Assembly (NCBI GenBank): GCA_022376925.1
Contig: JAIOJX010000031.1
Coordinates: forward strand, 142,804,854 to 142,868,853
Length of the DNA: 64,000 nt
Source of the DNA: Tragulus kanchil
Lineage: Eukaryota; Chordata; Mammalia; Artiodactyla; Tragulidae
Reading direction: 5' to 3'
Shown here in pieces: positions 49,162 to 59,876 of this stretch. Within the stretch, counting starts at the first letter, position 1. Each line of letters begins with the position of its first letter. The position numbers and the translations under genes were made by a program. Under the pieces are notes generated by a model that saw only the letters and a list, made by a program, of their open reading frames with translations, made no database searches and was not told where the DNA came from.

Positions 49162-49681
49162 TCTCAAAAATTAAATTCAAATCTCTCTTCGTCTACTTGA
49201 AGAGCCATCAGCTTGCAGATCCAGACTCTGTGGGGTCTGTCACCTAGGGGCCATGCTTAGTAGCTGAAGTGGATTCCAGGGCTCACAGAAGGTAAGAGAG
49301 TGGCTTGACATCAATACAGCTAAAGGCTGGGCCAAGATTACAATCCCCATCCAAGTGTCTTCCTTATCGTGCTAAATCCCCCTTGGGTCTACAGTCAATC
49401 AGATACTTATCAAACACCCACCAAGCCCTTGGCCTATGCTCTGTTTGCAAGGCAGATGTGGACAGTCATCATTAAATACTTATTGAGTGCCAATGTGAAA
49501 GTGAGACTAGAAAAACAAACAAGTCTAAGAGTCATCCTTTGGCTCTAAGAGTTTACAGTCCAGTTGAGAAGAAGAGGTAGGAAGATGTTCAGTAGCAAAA
49601 CTGCATCATAAAACAATACAAACACAGCCAAAAGGCCAGACAAAATGAATTCCAAATGTATGAGGGCGGGCTCCCTAAGCC
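49162..49681. other. Non-coding sequence before the BovB/L1 complex
   Basis: About 49390-49600 resembles a degraded MIR/L2-class repeat (cttattgagtgccaatgtga, agagtttacagtccagttga). No gene recognised. Confidence 0.4.
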
Positions 49682-49848
49682 ATGTTCTCTGTCCCGGAGG
49701 GCACTACTGTCACACCTTAATGTTTCTATGAATCCACCTGGGCATACTGCTAAAACGAGTTTCTGACACAGCATATCAGGGACAGAATTGGATATCCTGA
49801 AGGAATGATGCTGAAGTTGAAGCTCCAATACTTTGGCCACCTGATGCT

Positions 49849-49864
49849 AAAAGACGACTCATTG
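49849..49864 (+). repeat. L1 target-site duplication, left copy
   Basis: aaaagacgactcattg. It recurs exactly after the L1 tail at 62417-62432 and 63551-63566. The implied nick, TTTT/AG on the bottom strand, is close to the L1 endonuclease preference. Confidence 0.92.
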
Positions 49865-50176
49865 GAGCCGCGGAACCCGCCCGCCGCGAGGAGCCGCGGA
49901 ACCCGCCCGCGAGGAGCCGCGAACCCGCCCGCCGGAGCCGCTGAACCCGCCCGCCCAGGAGCCGCTGAACCCGCCCGCGCGAGGAGCCGCTGAACCCGCC
50001 CGCCGCGAGGAGCCGCTGAACCCGCCCGCCGCGAGGAGCCGCGGAACCCGCCCGCCGCGAGGAGCCGCGGAACCCGCCCGCCGCGAGAGCCGCGGAACCC
50101 GCCCGCGAGGAGCCGCGGAACCCGCCCGCCGCGAGGAGCCGCGGAACGCCGCGGGAGCCGCGGAGCGCGGAAGCCG
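49865..50176 (+). repeat. GC-rich tandem array at the 5' end of the L1 (second version 51033-51357)
   Basis: About a dozen units per version of a roughly 26-bp CpG-rich motif (core gaggagccgcggaacccgcc), with shorter variants of about 19-20 bp (gaggagccgccggaacccgc and gaggagccgcggacgccgc) prominent in the second version. It begins right at the insertion boundary, as expected for a 5'-UTR array of L1 promoter-type monomers. The Arg/Gly/Ala-rich ORFs on both strands here (up to 192 codons) are translation of the array and not genes. True unit number is uncertain. Confidence 0.85.
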
Positions 50177-50650
50177 CCACTCCAACTGGAGGGCTTGCTG
50201 AACGGAGAGAGGAAGTCGTCCACGGGTTGCTGACTAGGGACCGGGCACGAGTTGGACGGGAAAGCTCGCGTCCGCCTTTGGTACTTAGAGAAATAACCGG
50301 CAGTGCGCGTGTGCCAGTGGTGGAGGGGCCCGCGCTCCCCTAGAGCTGCAGCAGCAGCGGAGGAAGCCGGGGAAAGAGCAGGGATTGGGGACTACAGGCG
50401 GGCGCGGTAGAGCCGGGGCGCCCCCTCCAATACGGGGCTGCACGCGCCGCGGCCTCCGCCCAACTGACTGGGATCATCCCACCGTCCCGGCCAGCACCCA
50501 GTATGGCAGCAAAGCCCTCATTTTGCTGAACACAAAAACAGAAACCACAGCAACCGGCACTATAAGGGAAAGACTACGCCATCACAACACCACCATCAAG
50601 AGCAGAGTGGTTTCCAACAGGCAGATGTGAAGATAAAAACCAAGGACAGT
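50177..50650 (+). promoter_or_regulatory. GC-rich L1 5' UTR (second copy 51358-51840)
   Basis: Begins ccactccaactggagggctt and continues as a CpG-rich leader through gggcgccccctccaatacgg to agcagagtggtttccaacag. Position between the array and ORF1 implies that it belongs to the L1 internal promoter/leader. No TATA box seen, as is usual for L1. A small sense ORF of 81 codons (50385-50630; 109 codons at 51484-51813) lies in it, unassigned. Confidence 0.6.
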
Positions 50651-50870
50651 ATTTAACTTTTTAAAAACTTTTTTGAAATTTTTTTCTTTTTCTTTTTTCA
50701 TGTTTTTCTGCTTGTTTGTGGTGGACTATTTTGCTTATTCAATTGATTGGTTTGGGGTTTATTAGTTTCTTTGTTTATTGGGGTTTTTTATATTTGTTTG
50801 TTTTTTGGGTTTTTTTTTTTGTAGTTTTCATTTGTTTGATTTATTCTATGTGTTTTTTCTTTGTTTTCGG
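50651..50870 (+). other. T-rich tract of the L1 5' UTR (second copy 51841-52060, extending to about 52170)
   Basis: Long pyrimidine/T-rich stretch with many T-runs separated by G (ttgtttgtttgtt-like phrases). It lies on the sense strand of the L1 between the GC-rich leader and ORF1. Copies differ in T-run lengths. Confidence 0.6.
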
Positions 50871-52060
50871 TTTTATGTTCTCTGTCCCGGAGGGCACTAC
50901 TGTCACACCTTAATGTTTCTATGAATCCACCTGGGCATACTGCTAAAACGAGTTTCTGACACAGCATATCAGGGACAGAATTGGATATCCTGAAGGAATG
51001 ATGCTGAAGTTGAAGCTCCAATACTTTGGCCACCGACGCGAGGAGCCGCCGGAACCCGCCTCCGCGAGGAGCCGCGGAACCCGCCCGCGCGAGGAGCCGC
51101 GGAACCCGCCCGCGCAGGAGCCGCGGAACCCGCCGCCGCGAGGAGCCGCCGGAACCCGCCCGCCGCGAGGAGCCGCCGGAACCCGCCCGCCGCGAGGAGC
51201 CGCCGGAACCCGCGAGGAGCCGCCGGAACCCGCGAGGAGCCGCCGGAACCCGCGAGGAGCCGCCGGAACCCGCGAGGAGCCGCGGACGCCGCGAGGAGCC
51301 GCGGACGCCGCGAGGAGCCGCGGACGCCGCGAGGAGCCGCGGCGCGGGTAAGTTCAGCCACTCCAACTGGAGGGCTTGCTGAACGGAGAGAGGAAGTCGT
51401 CCACGGGTTGCTGACTAGGGACCGGGCACGAGTTGGACGGGAAAGCTCGCGTCCGCCTTTGGTACTTAGAGAAATAACCGGCAGTGCGCGTGTGCCAGTG
51501 GTGGAGGAGCCCGCGCTCCCCTAGAGCTGCAGCAGCAGCGGAGGAAGCCGGGGAAAGAGCAGGAATTGGAGACTACAGGCGGGCGCGCGGTAGAGCCGGG
51601 GCGCCCCCTCCAATACGGGGCTGTGCGCGCCGCGGCCTCCGCCCAACTGACTGGGATCATCACACCGTCCCGGCCAGCACCCAGTATGGCAGCAAAGCCC
51701 TCATTTTGCTGAACACAAAAACAGAAACCACAGCAACTGGCACTATAAGGGAAAGACTACGCCATCAAAACACCACCATCAAGAGCAGAGTGGTTTCCAA
51801 CAGGCAGATGTGAAGATAAAAACCAAGGACAGTATTTAACTTTTTTTAAATTTTTTTGAATTTTTTTTCTTTTTCTTTTTTCATGTTTTTCTGCTTGTTT
51901 GTGGTGGACTATTTTGCTTATTCAATTGATTGGTTTGGGGTTTATTAGTTTCTTTGTTTATTGGGGTTTTTTATATTTGTTTGTTTTTTGGGTTTTTTTT
52001 TTTGTAGTTTTCATTTGTTTGATTTATTCTATGTGTTTTTTCTTTGTTTTTCGGTCTCAT

Positions 52061-52982
52061 TAATTTTTTCTGCTCTTTTTAATTTTTAACTTTCTTTTGA
52101 CTTTTATTATATTTTTTTAACTTTAATTTTAATTCTTGAAAACCTGTAATTCTCTTTTCCCTTTCCTCTTTCCCACTGCTTTCTTTCTCTATGTTCTAAA
52201 TGTAAAACATCTTCCTAGCTACCAATATCCTCTAGATAAATTATTTCCTATCTTTCTGTCTCCACTATTCACTTCCAAATACACTAAACAGTACACACAC
52301 TAATCTTTGCTACCTAATCCTATAAAATACTTCCAAGACAAATCTTTTCCTTTTTATTACTTATAGACTATTCTCCTTGTCACCCCGAGCACATGTCCTA
52401 ATTTAAAATTGCTCTCATTGTAATTATCCAAGCCAGGACCTTGTGCTAGATCTATTATTCAGGCACTATTTTAATTAATTCAAAGCTTAACGGGAAAGTA
52501 TCATCTGTGATTGCATGAGTTGCTAGAAAGATTTCCTGCGCCTTATCTCTGTAAAACTGGTCAGTTGTGGGGATTGCTGTATATGTATGTATATCTTACG
52601 ATTATGTTAGAAAACATCTGCATGCTTTTATGACTGTCACCCATCAGGGATGCACCTCTTGTTCCTCAGATGCTAGTGTGTGAACTAGTATCACGGAACA
52701 CCACAGCAAACCAGACATAGAGCCCACACCCCCTGACCAATCATCAAACCAAGGATCCTCGAAGTGGAAGCCCGGATTCCAAGATGCCACACTGATTATC
52801 AAAGAACATACAACACTACAGATTATTCACCTGTAAACAAGGTCTATCACCACCCAAGACACAAACCACTGAACCCTTCTACAAGGACAGAAACCCAAAG
52901 GAAGGGAGAATTCAACCAAGAAGCCTGGTGGGAATAAGAACTCCATACACACAGACACACACAAAAAAAGAAAATTAACCTA
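52061..52982 (+). other. Remainder of the L1 5' UTR before ORF1
   Basis: AT-rich, with no ORF of interest, leading to the ORF1 start. Part (52591-52982) is repeated at 53678-54067 by duplication 16. The ORF1 ATG follows a CA-rich/A-rich patch whose A-runs differ between the copies. Confidence 0.6.
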
Positions 52983-54761
52983 ATGATGAAACGTCAGAGA
53001 AACACTGTACAAATGAAGGACCAAGCTAGAGAAACACCACTTCAAATGACAGAGGAGGAGATAGACAAGCTATCTGAAAGAGAATTCAGAAAAACTATAC
53101 TAATGAGGATGCAAAACACCGAAAACAGAATATTAGAGGAAATTAGTGCATTGAGAAAAGACATGCAGGAAATGAAAAATAAGCAAATAGAGACCACCAA
53201 CTCAATTGCTGAACTCAAAAATACTATAGAAGGTCTCAACAGTAGAGTATCAGAGGCTGAAGAACGGATAAGTGAGCTGGAAGACAGAATGGTGGAAATA
53301 AGTGCTGAAGAACAGAACAAAGCCCAAAGAATTAAAAGAACTGAGGATAGCCTCAGAGACCTATGGGACAATATTAAACGCACCAACATTAGAATTATAG
53401 GAGTTCCAGAAGAAGAAGAAGAGAAGAAAGACTATGAAAAAATTCTTGAAGAGGTTATAGTTGAAAACTTCCCCAGCATGGGAAAGGAGATAGTCAACCA
53501 AGTCCAGGAAGCACAAAGAGTTCCATACAGAAGAAACCCCAGAAGAAACACACCAAGGCACATACTAATCAAACTAACGCAGACTAAATATAAAGACAGA
53601 TTACTAAAAGCAGCTAGGAGCAAACAACAAATAACATATAAAGGAAACCCCATACGTTTAACTGCGGATCTCTCAACATATCTTACGATTATGTTAGAAA
53701 ACATCTGCATGCTTTTATGACTGTCACCCATCAGGGATGCACCTCTTGTTCCTCAGATGCTAGTGTGTGAACTAGTATCACGGAACACCACAGCAAACCA
53801 GACATAGAGCCCACACCCCCTGACCAATCATCAAACCAAGGATCCTCGAAGTGGAAGCCCGGATTCCAAGATGCCACACTGATTATCAAAGAACATACAA
53901 CACTACAGATTATTCACCTGTAAACAAGGTCTATCACCACCCAAGACACAAACCACTGAACCCTTCTACAAGGACAGAAACCCAAAGGAAGGGAGAATTC
54001 AACCAAGAAGCCTGGTGGGAATAAGAACTCCATACACACAGACACACACAAAGAAAAAATTAACCTAATGATGAAACGTCAGAGAAACACTGTACAAATG
54101 AAGGACCAAGCTAGAGAAACACCACTTCAAATGACAGAGGAGGAGATAGACAAGCTATCTGAAAGAGAATTCAGAAAAACTATACTAATGAGGATGCAAA
54201 ACACCGAAAACAGAATATTAGAGGAAATTAGTGCATTGAGAAAAGACATGCAGGAAATGAAAAATAAGCAAATAGAGACCACCAACTCAATTGCTGAACT
54301 CAAAAATACTATAGAAGGTCTCAACAGTAGAGTATCAGAGGCTGAAGAACGGATAAGTGAGCTGGAAGACAGAATGGTGGAAATAAGTGCTGAAGAACAG
54401 AACAAAGCCCAAAGAATTAAAAGAACTGAGGATAGCCTCAGAGACCTATGGGACAATATTAAACGCACCAACATTAGAATTATAGGAGTTCCAGAAGAAG
54501 AAGAAGAGAAGAAAGACTATGAAAAAATTCTTGAAGAGGTTATAGTTGAAAACTTCCCCAGCATGGGAAAGGAGATAGTCAACCAAGTCCAGGAAGCACA
54601 AAGAGTTCCATACAGAAGAAACCCCAGAAGAAACACACCAAGGCACATACTAATCAAACTAACGCAGACTAAATATAAAGACAGATTACTAAAAGCAGCT
54701 AGGAGCAAACAACAAATAACATATAAAGGAAACCCCATACGTTTAACTGCGGATCTCTCAA
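52591..54761. repeat. Direct duplication 16 (52591-53677 / 53678-54761, period 1085-1087)
   Basis: Join at tctcaac|atatcttacg. Main difference: seven A, G, four A versus three A, G, six A just before ORF1 (52963-52974/54050-54059). It cuts the first ORF1 copy and makes a false C-terminus. Confidence 0.9.
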
Positions 54762-54907
54762 CAGAAACCCTACAGGCCAGAAGAGAATGGCAAGATACAT
54801 TTAAACGGCTAAAAGAGAATAACCTGCAACCACGAATTCTCTACCCAGCAAGAATCTCATTCAAAATCGATGGTGAAGTCAAAAGCTTCACAGACAAGCA
54901 AAACTAA
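54068..54907 (+). CDS. L1 ORF1 (RNA-binding nucleic-acid chaperone); partial copy 52983-53677
   Basis: Encodes the L1 ORF1 protein, a trimeric RNA-binding chaperone of the L1 RNP. The start ATG gives MMKRQRNTVQMKDQ. A coiled coil covers roughly residues 20-130 (heptad-like ENRILEEISALRKDMQEM and NSRVSEAEERISELEDRM). The RRM follows at about 131-230 (NIRIIGVPE, then RHILIKLTQTKYKDRLLKAA), and the C-terminal domain after that (ARREWQDTFKRLKENNLQPR). It stops after 279 codons because this copy has four A at about 54899; the parallel copy has five A there and stays open to a stop at 56021-56023, giving about 298 codons, the expected family layout. The break is therefore probably a sequencing error. 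The 245-codon version at 52983-53720 is cut by duplication 16 and ends in unrelated frame. ORF2 starts 57 bases downstream. Confidence 0.88.
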   Translation: MMKRQRNTVQMKDQARETPLQMTEEEIDKLSEREFRKTILMRMQNTENRILEEISALRKDMQEMKNKQIETTNSIAELKNTIEGLNSRVSEAEERISELEDRMVEISAEEQNKAQRIKRTEDSLRDLWDNIKRTNIRIIGVPEEEEEKKDYEKILEEVIVENFPSMGKEIVNQVQEAQRVPYRRNPRRNTPRHILIKLTQTKYKDRLLKAARSKQQITYKGNPIRLTADLSTETLQARREWQDTFKRLKENNLQPRILYPARISFKIDGEVKSFTDKQN

Positions 54908-56807
54908 AAGAATTCTGTACCACAAAACCAGCCCTACAACAAGTGTTAAAGGGCCTGATATAGCCAATAAATACAAGAGTAGGAGAAGCCTTACAAATCA
55001 AACCCCAAATTTCTAAGAAGATGACAATAGGAACATTCGTATCAATAATTACTTTGAACGTAAATGGACTAAATGCTCCAACCAAACGACACAGGCTAGC
55101 TGAATGGATCCAGAAGCAAGACCCATATATATGCTGTTTACAAGAGACCCACTTCAGACCTAGAGACACTCATAGACTGAAAGTGAAAGGCTGGAAAAAG
55201 ATATTTCATGCAAATGGAAATCAAAAGAAAGCTGGAGTAGCAATCCTTATATCAGACAAAATAGACTTTAAAGTAAAGAAGATTCTAAGAGACAAGGCAG
55301 GTCACTACATCATGATTAAGGGATCTATCCAAGAGGAAGACATAACAGTCATGAATATCTACGCACCCAACACAGGGGCACCTCAATACGTAAGACAGGT
55401 ACTTTCAGACATAAAAGAAGAAATCAACAATAACACAATAATAGTAGGAGACTTTAACACTCCTCTCACACCAATGGACAGATCAACAAAACAGAAAATT
55501 AATAAAGAAACACAAGCCTTAAATGCCACACTGGAAAAGATGGACCTCATCGATATCTTTAGGACATTCCATCCAAAAGCAGAAGAATACACTTTCTTCT
55601 CAAGTGCTCACGGAACATTCTCCAGGATAGATCACATCTTGGGCCACAAATCTAACCTCAGTCAGTTCAAGAAAACCGAAATTATATCAACCATCTTCTC
55701 GGACCACAATGCAATGAGACTGGAGATCAACTACCAGAAAAAAAACCCTAAAAGCAGCTAGGAGCAAACAACAAATAACATATAAAGGAAACCCCATACG
55801 TTTAACTGCGGATCTCTCAACAGAAACCCTACAGGCCAGAAGAGAATGGCAAGATACATTTAAACGGCTAAAAGAGAATAACCTGCAACCACGAATTCTC
55901 TACCCAGCAAGAATCTCATTCAAAATCGATGGTGAAGTCAAAAGCTTCACAGACAAGCAAAAACTAAAAGAATTCTGTACCACAAAACCAGCCCTACAAC
56001 AAGTGTTAAAGGGCCTGATATAGCCAATAAATACAAGAGTAGGAGAAGCCTTACAAATCAAACCCCAAATTTCTAAGAAGATGACAATAGGAACATTCGT
56101 ATCAATAATTACTTTGAACGTAAATGGACTAAATGCTCCAACCAAACGACACAGGCTAGCTGAATGGATCCAGAAGCAAGACCCATATATATGCTGTTTA
56201 CAAGAGACCCACTTCAGACCTAGAGACACTCATAGACTGAAAGTGAAAGGCTGGAAAAAGATATTTCATGCAAATGGAAATCAAAAGAAAGCTGGAGTAG
56301 CAATCCTTATATCAGACAAAATAGACTTTAAAGTAAAGAAGATTCTAAGAGACAAGGCAGGTCACTACATCATGATTAAGGGATCTATCCAAGAGGAAGA
56401 CATAACAGTCATGAATATCTACGCACCCAACACAGGGGCACCTCAATACGTAAGACAGGTACTTTCAGACATAAAAGAAGAAATCAACAATAACACAATA
56501 ATAGTAGGAGACTTTAACACTCCTCTCACACCAATGGACAGATCAACAAAACAGAAAATTAATAAAGAAACACAAGCCTTAAATGCCACACTGGAAAAGA
56601 TGGACCTCATCGATATCTTTAGGACATTCCATCCAAAAGCAGAAGAATACACTTTCTTCTCAAGTGCTCACGGAACATTCTCCAGGATAGATCACATCTT
56701 GGGCCACAAATCTAACCTCAGTCAGTTCAAGAAAACCGAAATTATATCAACCATCTTCTCGGACCACAATGCAATGAGACTGGAGATCAACTACCAGAAA
56801 AAGAACC
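54689..56807. repeat. Direct duplication 17 (54689-55747 / 55748-56807, period 1059-1060)
   Basis: Join at aaaaaccc|taaaagcagc. The key difference is four versus five A (54899/55959), which decides whether ORF1 is open. Otherwise the copies look identical. Confidence 0.9.
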
Positions 56808-57619
56808 CTAAAAACAGAAACACATGGAGATTAAACAATACATACCTAAAAAACCAACTGATCATTGAGGAAATCAAAGGAGAAATTAAACAATTCCTAG
56901 AAGAAAATGACAATGAACACACGACCGTGCAAAACCTATGGGATACTGCAAAAGCAGTTCTAAGAGGGAAATTTATAGCAATACAATCCCACCTCAAGAA
57001 ACTAGGAAAACATGAAGCAGATGACCTAACCCTCCGCTTAAAACAGTTGGAGAAAGAAGAACAAAAACATCCCAGAGCCAGCAGAAGAAGAGAAATCATA
57101 AAGATCAGAGCAGAAATAAATGAGAAAGAAACAAAAGAAACAATAGTAAAGATAAATAAAACAAAAAGCTGGTTCTTTGAAAAGGTCAACAAAATTGACA
57201 AGCCACTGGCCAGACTCATTAAGAAAAAGAGAGAGAAGAACCAGATCAACAAAATCAAAAACGAAAAAGGAGAGATTACAACAGATAATGCAGAAATCCA
57301 AAGGATTCTAAGAGACTATTATGAGCAACTCTATGGCAACAAACTGGACAACTTGGAAGAAATGGACAGTTTCTTGGACAGGATTAATCTCCCGAGACTG
57401 AGCCAGGAAGAAACAGAAACTTTGAACAACCCAATCACAAGCTCAGAAATCGAATTTGTGATTAAAAATCTACCCAAAAATAAAAGCCCAGGACCAGATG
57501 GCTTCACAGCCGAATTCTACCAAACATTTAAAGAAGAGCTAATGCCTGTCCTAAAACTCTTCCAAAAAATTGCACAGGAAGGAAAACTCCCAAACACATT
57601 GGCCCCTGGGTCCTTCTAA
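56081..57619 (+). CDS. L1 ORF2, endonuclease and start of reverse transcriptase (copy of N-terminus at 55021-55761)
   Basis: N-terminal part of the L1 ORF2 protein. The apurinic-like endonuclease domain spans residues 1-240: LNVNGLN near residue 14, LQETHF near 43, VGDFNTPL near 145, SRIDHILGH near 205 and [10 protein letters not shown] near 230, i.e. the metal- and DNA-binding residues of the family are present. A Z-like linker follows, then the start of the RT domain ([15 protein letters not shown] near residue 475). The last codons (after LPNTL) are filler at the junction of duplication 18, so the stop is artificial; the real frame continues in the parallel copy at 58017-59876. The start is the only good ATG near the ORF1 stop. 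Confidence 0.88.
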   Translation: MTIGTFVSIITLNVNGLNAPTKRHRLAEWIQKQDPYICCLQETHFRPRDTHRLKVKGWKKIFHANGNQKKAGVAILISDKIDFKVKKILRDKAGHYIMIKGSIQEEDITVMNIYAPNTGAPQYVRQVLSDIKEEINNNTIIVGDFNTPLTPMDRSTKQKINKETQALNATLEKMDLIDIFRTFHPKAEEYTFFSSAHGTFSRIDHILGHKSNLSQFKKTEIISTIFSDHNAMRLEINYQKKNPKNRNTWRLNNTYLKNQLIIEEIKGEIKQFLEENDNEHTTVQNLWDTAKAVLRGKFIAIQSHLKKLGKHEADDLTLRLKQLEKEEQKHPRASRRREIIKIRAEINEKETKETIVKINKTKSWFFEKVNKIDKPLARLIKKKREKNQINKIKNEKGEITTDNAEIQRILRDYYEQLYGNKLDNLEEMDSFLDRINLPRLSQEETETLNNPITSSEIEFVIKNLPKNKSPGPDGFTAEFYQTFKEELMPVLKLFQKIAQEGKLPNTLAPGSF

Positions 57620-58692
57620 AACTCTTCCAAAGATCAACAAAACAGAAAATTAATAAAGAAACACAAGCCTTAAATGCCACACTGGAAAAGATGGACCTCA
57701 TCGATATCTTTAGGACATTCCATCCAAAAGCAGAAGAATACACTTTCTTCTCAAGTGCTCACGGAACATTCTCCAGGATAGATCACATCTTGGGCCACAA
57801 ATCTAACCTCAGTCAGTTCAAGAAAACCGAAATTATATCAACCATCTTCTCGGACCACAATGCAATGAGACTGGAGATCAACTACCAGAAAAAAAACCCT
57901 AAAACAGAAACACATGGAGATTAAACAATACATACCTAAAAAACCAACTGATCATTGAGGAAATCAAAGGAGAAATTAAACAATTCCTAGAAGAAAATGA
58001 CAATGAACACACGACCGTGCAAAACCTATGGGATACTGCAAAAGCAGTTCTAAGAGGGAAATTTATAGCAATACAATCCCACCTCAAGAAACTAGGAAAA
58101 CATGAAGCAGATGACCTAACCCTCCGCTTAAAACAGTTGGAGAAAGAAGAACAAAAACATCCCAGAGCCAGCAGAAGAAGAGAAATCATAAAGATCAGAG
58201 CAGAAATAAATGAGAAAGAAACAAAAGAAACAATAGTAAAGATAAATAAAACAAAAAGCTGGTTCTTTGAAAAGGTCAACAAAATTGACAAGCCACTGGC
58301 CAGACTCATTAAGAAAAAGAGAGAGAAGAACCAGATCAACAAAATCAAAAACGAAAAAGGAGAGATTACAACAGATAATGCAGAAATCCAAAGGATTCTA
58401 AGAGACTATTATGAGCAACTCTATGGCAACAAACTGGACAACTTGGAAGAAATGGACAGTTTCTTGGACAGGATTAATCTCCCGAGACTGAGCCAGGAAG
58501 AAACAGAAACTTTGAACAACCCAATCACAAGCTCAGAAATCGAATTTGTGATTAAAAAACTACCCAAAAATAAAAGCCCAGGACCAGATGGCTTCACAGC
58601 CGAATTCTACCAAACATTTAAAGAAGAGCTAATGCCTGTCCTTCTAAAACTCTTCCAAAAAATTGCACAGGAAGGAAAACTCCCAAACACAT
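56540..58692. repeat. Direct duplication 18 (56540-57599 / 57631-58692, period about 1090)
   Basis: Differences: five versus four A at about 56811/57901, which shifts ORF2 in the second copy; a three-base difference near 57551/58641; N versus K codon near 57469/58559. The 31-bp filler (57600-57630) includes a misplaced cttctaaaactcttccaa. Confidence 0.9.
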
Positions 58693-59876
58693 TCTACGAG
58701 GCCACCATCACCCTGATACCCAAACCAGGCAAAGACAACACAAAAAAGGAAAACTATAGGCCAATTTCACTGATGAACTTAGATGCCAAGATCCTCAACA
58801 AAATCCTAGCAAACAGAATTCAACGACATGTCAAAAAACTCATACATTATGATCAAGTTGGGTTCATCCCAGGCATGCATGGCTTCTTCAACATCCGCAA
58901 ATCAATTAACGTGATACACCATATCAACAAGTTGAAAGACAAAAATCACATAATCATTTCAATAGACGCAGAAAAAGCCTTTGACAAAGTACAACATCCA
59001 TTTATGATCAAAACTCTTCAGAAAATGGGCATAGAAGGAACCTATCTCAACATAATAAAAGCCATCTATGAGAAACCTACAGCGAACATTATTGTTAATG
59101 GTGAAAAACTGAAAGCATTCCCTCTAAGATCAGGAACAAGACAGGGGTGCCCACTTTCACCACTGCTATTCAACATAGTCCTGGAAGTCCTAGCAACAGC
59201 ACTAAGAAAAGAGAAAGAAATCAAAGGAATCCAGATTGGAAAGGAAGAAGTCAACCTCACTCTTTTTGCAGACGACATGATATTATACATAGAAAATCCC
59301 AAAGACACGGTTACAAAGCTACTAGAGCTAATCAATGAATTCAGCAAAGTTGCAGGATATAAAGTCAACACACAGAAGTCACTGGCATTCCTATACACAA
59401 ACAATGAAAAATCAGAAAAGGAAATCAAAGAGGCAATCCCCTTCACCATTGCAACCAAAAGAATCAAATATCTAGGAATAAACCTACCCAAAGAAACGAA
59501 AGAATTGTACACAGAAAATTACAAGACACTCATGAGAGACATTAAAGAAGACTTAAACAGATGGAGAGATATTCCATGTTCCTGGATTGGAAGAATCAAT
59601 ATTGTGAAAATGACCATACTTCCAAATATCATCTACAGATTCAATGCAATACCTATTCAACTACCACTGACATTTTTCACAGAACTAGACCAAATAATAA
59701 CACAGTTCATATGGAAACACAGAAGACCTCGAATAGCCAAAGCAATCCTGAGGAAGAAGAATGGAGTTGGAGGGATCAGCCTCCCTAACTTCAGACTCTA
59801 CTACAAAGCAACAGTTATCAAGACAGTATGGTACTGGCACAAAAAACAGAACTATAGATCAATGGAACAAGAGTGA
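58017..59876 (+). CDS. L1 ORF2, reverse transcriptase region (partly duplicated in 60274-61497)
   Basis: Middle part of the L1 ORF2 protein, in frame with 56081-57599 once duplication 18 is collapsed. Reverse transcriptase motifs occur in order: [64 protein letters not shown], and the catalytic FADD box at 59265-59276. Thumb and downstream segments follow ([59 protein letters not shown]). The frame ends at 59876 because of six A at about 59841; the duplicate copy has five and continues. The enzyme performs target-primed reverse transcription for L1 and for SINEs such as CHR. Confidence 0.9.
   Translation: MQNLWDTAKAVLRGKFIAIQSHLKKLGKHEADDLTLRLKQLEKEEQKHPRASRRREIIKIRAEINEKETKETIVKINKTKSWFFEKVNKIDKPLARLIKKKREKNQINKIKNEKGEITTDNAEIQRILRDYYEQLYGNKLDNLEEMDSFLDRINLPRLSQEETETLNNPITSSEIEFVIKKLPKNKSPGPDGFTAEFYQTFKEELMPVLLKLFQKIAQEGKLPNTFYEATITLIPKPGKDNTKKENYRPISLMNLDAKILNKILANRIQRHVKKLIHYDQVGFIPGMHGFFNIRKSINVIHHINKLKDKNHIIISIDAEKAFDKVQHPFMIKTLQKMGIEGTYLNIIKAIYEKPTANIIVNGEKLKAFPLRSGTRQGCPLSPLLFNIVLEVLATALRKEKEIKGIQIGKEEVNLTLFADDMILYIENPKDTVTKLLELINEFSKVAGYKVNTQKSLAFLYTNNEKSEKEIKEAIPFTIATKRIKYLGINLPKETKELYTENYKTLMRDIKEDLNRWRDIPCSWIGRINIVKMTILPNIIYRFNAIPIQLPLTFFTELDQIITQFIWKHRRPRIAKAILRKKNGVGGISLPNFRLYYKATVIKTVWYWHKKQNYRSMEQE

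Larger units (their letters stand above)
49682..52048. repeat. Direct duplication 15 (49682-50874 / 50875-52048, period 1181-1193)
   Basis: Contains the L1 insertion boundary, the GC-rich array and most of the L1 5' UTR. The copies differ strongly only inside the array (unit number and unit type) and in poly(T)/poly(A) lengths. The second copy has also lost the target-site sequence next to the array. Confidence 0.88.

Noticed and set aside
49865..50176. CRISPR-like array
   Set aside because: Units are contiguous without unique spacers, and the host is a mammal; it is a 5'-UTR minisatellite of an L1.
49750..50223. Arg/Gly/Ala-rich ORFs of 100-192 codons over the GC arrays (also 50788-51382)
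   Set aside because: They are translations of the tandem array, open in many frames on both strands because the units lack stop codons.
52983..53720. A separate 245-codon ORF1-like gene beside the 279-codon one
   Set aside because: It is the same L1 ORF1 cut by duplication 16; its last codons read into 5'-UTR sequence past the join.
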